Positions 63,439 to 64,000 of a DNA stretch of 64,000 bases are shown here, piece after piece. The DNA is from NBLH01 sp050296515 (GTDB lineage Bacteria > Bacteroidota > Bacteroidia > Bacteroidales > NBLH01): NCBI GenBank assembly GCA_050296515.1, contig JBNKRJ010000105.1, positions 1 to 64,000 on the forward strand, given 5' to 3'. Position 1 is the stretch's first letter. Every line of letters starts with the position of its first letter. The notes beneath the pieces were generated by a model that was not told the origin of the DNA, ran no database searches, and saw nothing but the letters and a program-made list of their open reading frames with translations. The position numbers were made by a program, and so were the translations under genes.

Positions 63439-63548
63439 CTGGTGTTATTTCGAGGCAAATTTGTCAGGTGACAACGCCTGACAAGTGCAACGATTAGATG
63501 TTATCACCTGGCTAATTACACAAAACATCATATTTGATTAACATATTA
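63439..63548 (-). repeat. CTAG 110-bp palindromic repeat, copy 4 (inverted, diverged)
   Basis: Aligned as reverse complement of the other copies: CTGGTGTTATTTCGAGGC opens it, followed by AAATTTGTCAGGTGACAACG, CCTGACAAGTGCA, ATGTTATCACCTGGCTAATT and CATATTTGATT. The outer ends are diverged (CTGG instead of CTAG, and no CTAG at the other edge), so it is the oldest copy. It lies between the two acetylesterases. Confidence 0.75.
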
Positions 63549-63591
63549 TTAAAAAGAACTTAAAAATCAAATCATTATAAATTCTAACAAA

Positions 63592-64000
63592 ATGTTTCGA
63601 ACCATTAAATTAATTGTAGCCATAGCCCTTATTATATCTGTAGGCTGCCAAAAAGTAGAAAAAAAAGGGCTGAAGACAGCACAAATCTTTTCTGATAATA
63701 TGGTGCTTCAGCAAGGGCAAAAAGTTCCTGTTTGGGGGACAGTAACACCAGGAGAAAAAGTGGAAATTAAATTCAGAGATCAGGTAGTTGAAACCAATGC
63801 TGATGAAAGCGGCAAATGGATGGCTTACCTTAATAATCTAACATTGGGAGAACCTGATAGTCTGATTGTTCAGGCAGATGATCAAAAAGTTGTATTTAAG
63901 AATGTATTGGTGGGAGAAGTCTGGATTTGTTCTGGACAATCGAACATGGAAATGAATGTAGGGTGTAGCTGGGCTCACTTGAATAACTCAGAGGAAGAGA
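63592..64000 (+). CDS. Sialate O-acetylesterase-like SGNH lipoprotein, 5' part
   Basis: Starts MFRTIKLIVAIALIISVGCQ (lipobox Cys19) and runs off the window after 136 residues. Residues 30-110 are the N-terminal beta domain (IFSDNMVLQQGQKVPVWGT, GEKVEIKF, DESGKWMAYL), and Ser114 in VWICSGQSNMEMN is the SGNH catalytic Ser. This beta-domain plus interrupted SGNH layout is that of SiaE-like O-acetylesterases of ~480-650 residues. In this locus a second deacetylase for acetylated galactoglucomannan is likely. The rest cannot be judged. Confidence 0.88.
   Translation, partial: MFRTIKLIVAIALIISVGCQKVEKKGLKTAQIFSDNMVLQQGQKVPVWGTVTPGEKVEIKFRDQVVETNADESGKWMAYLNNLTLGEPDSLIVQADDQKVVFKNVLVGEVWICSGQSNMEMNVGCSWAHLNNSEEE

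Overview
The window is from a Bacteroidota genome. Evidence: two complete SusC/SusD pairs, two hybrid two-component systems (HTCS), lipoprotein signal peptides on most secreted enzymes, a type IX secretion C-terminal sorting domain (62243-63367) and TAnnTTTG-type promoter matches. A tungsten-type aldehyde:ferredoxin oxidoreductase suggests anaerobic or facultative metabolism. Genus cannot be told from sequence alone; a free-living polysaccharide degrader is the best guess. No tRNA, rRNA or CRISPR array was seen.

Region A (1-22306) is a xyloglucan-type utilization locus: GH31 C-terminus, GH95, HTCS, GH2, broken GH43, GH31 alpha-xylosidase, GH3, a GH5 3' remnant, an SGNH esterase on the minus strand and a second HTCS. 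Together they would remove fucose (or L-galactose), galactose, arabinose, xylose and glucose from xyloglucan oligosaccharides. The locus is decaying: GH43 carries a nonsense codon, a frameshift and an inserted repeat, and only the last ~75 codons of the GH5 survive.

Region B (22473-26090) holds a small unknown protein, a soluble triple-PAS histidine kinase, a DUF1304 membrane protein and two tiny ORFs. Region C (26583-35374, minus strand) is a SusC/SusD system without any glycosidase. It encodes a Calx-beta-like lipoprotein, a C39-like papain-fold lipoprotein and an upstream TPR/membrane/HTH regulator, so its cargo may not be a glycan.

Region D (35937-42258) is a redox module: Fe-alcohol dehydrogenase abutting a PAS hybrid kinase, then aldehyde:ferredoxin oxidoreductase, a MoaD-like sulfur carrier ending in Gly-Gly and a short E1-like ThiF/MoeB protein. 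Region E (42259-45672) is a junkyard of repeats, an IS1595-type transposase remnant, a PL9-like pectate lyase, a gene fragment and a DUF559 nuclease.

Region F (45709-64000) is an acetylated galactoglucomannan locus: three GH26 mannanases, GH130 mannosylglucose phosphorylase, SusC, SusD, a surface glycan-binding lipoprotein, GH5, mannobiose/cellobiose 2-epimerase, GH27 alpha-galactosidase and two SGNH acetylesterases. Surface mannanases and esterases would cut and deacetylate, SusCD import, GH27 debranch, and epimerase plus GH130 convert mannobiose to mannose-1-phosphate and glucose. No inner-membrane transporter or regulator for it lies in the window.

The most striking non-genic feature is the density of short palindromic repeats. 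Four copies of a 110-bp element with CTAG ends, three copies of a 55-bp element, three of a TAGTTTA-ended element, three of a TGAAACCCTCAT-headed element and one 148-bp element with perfect 15-bp terminal inverted repeats occupy gene ends. One supplies the stop codon of a gene and another interrupts GH43.
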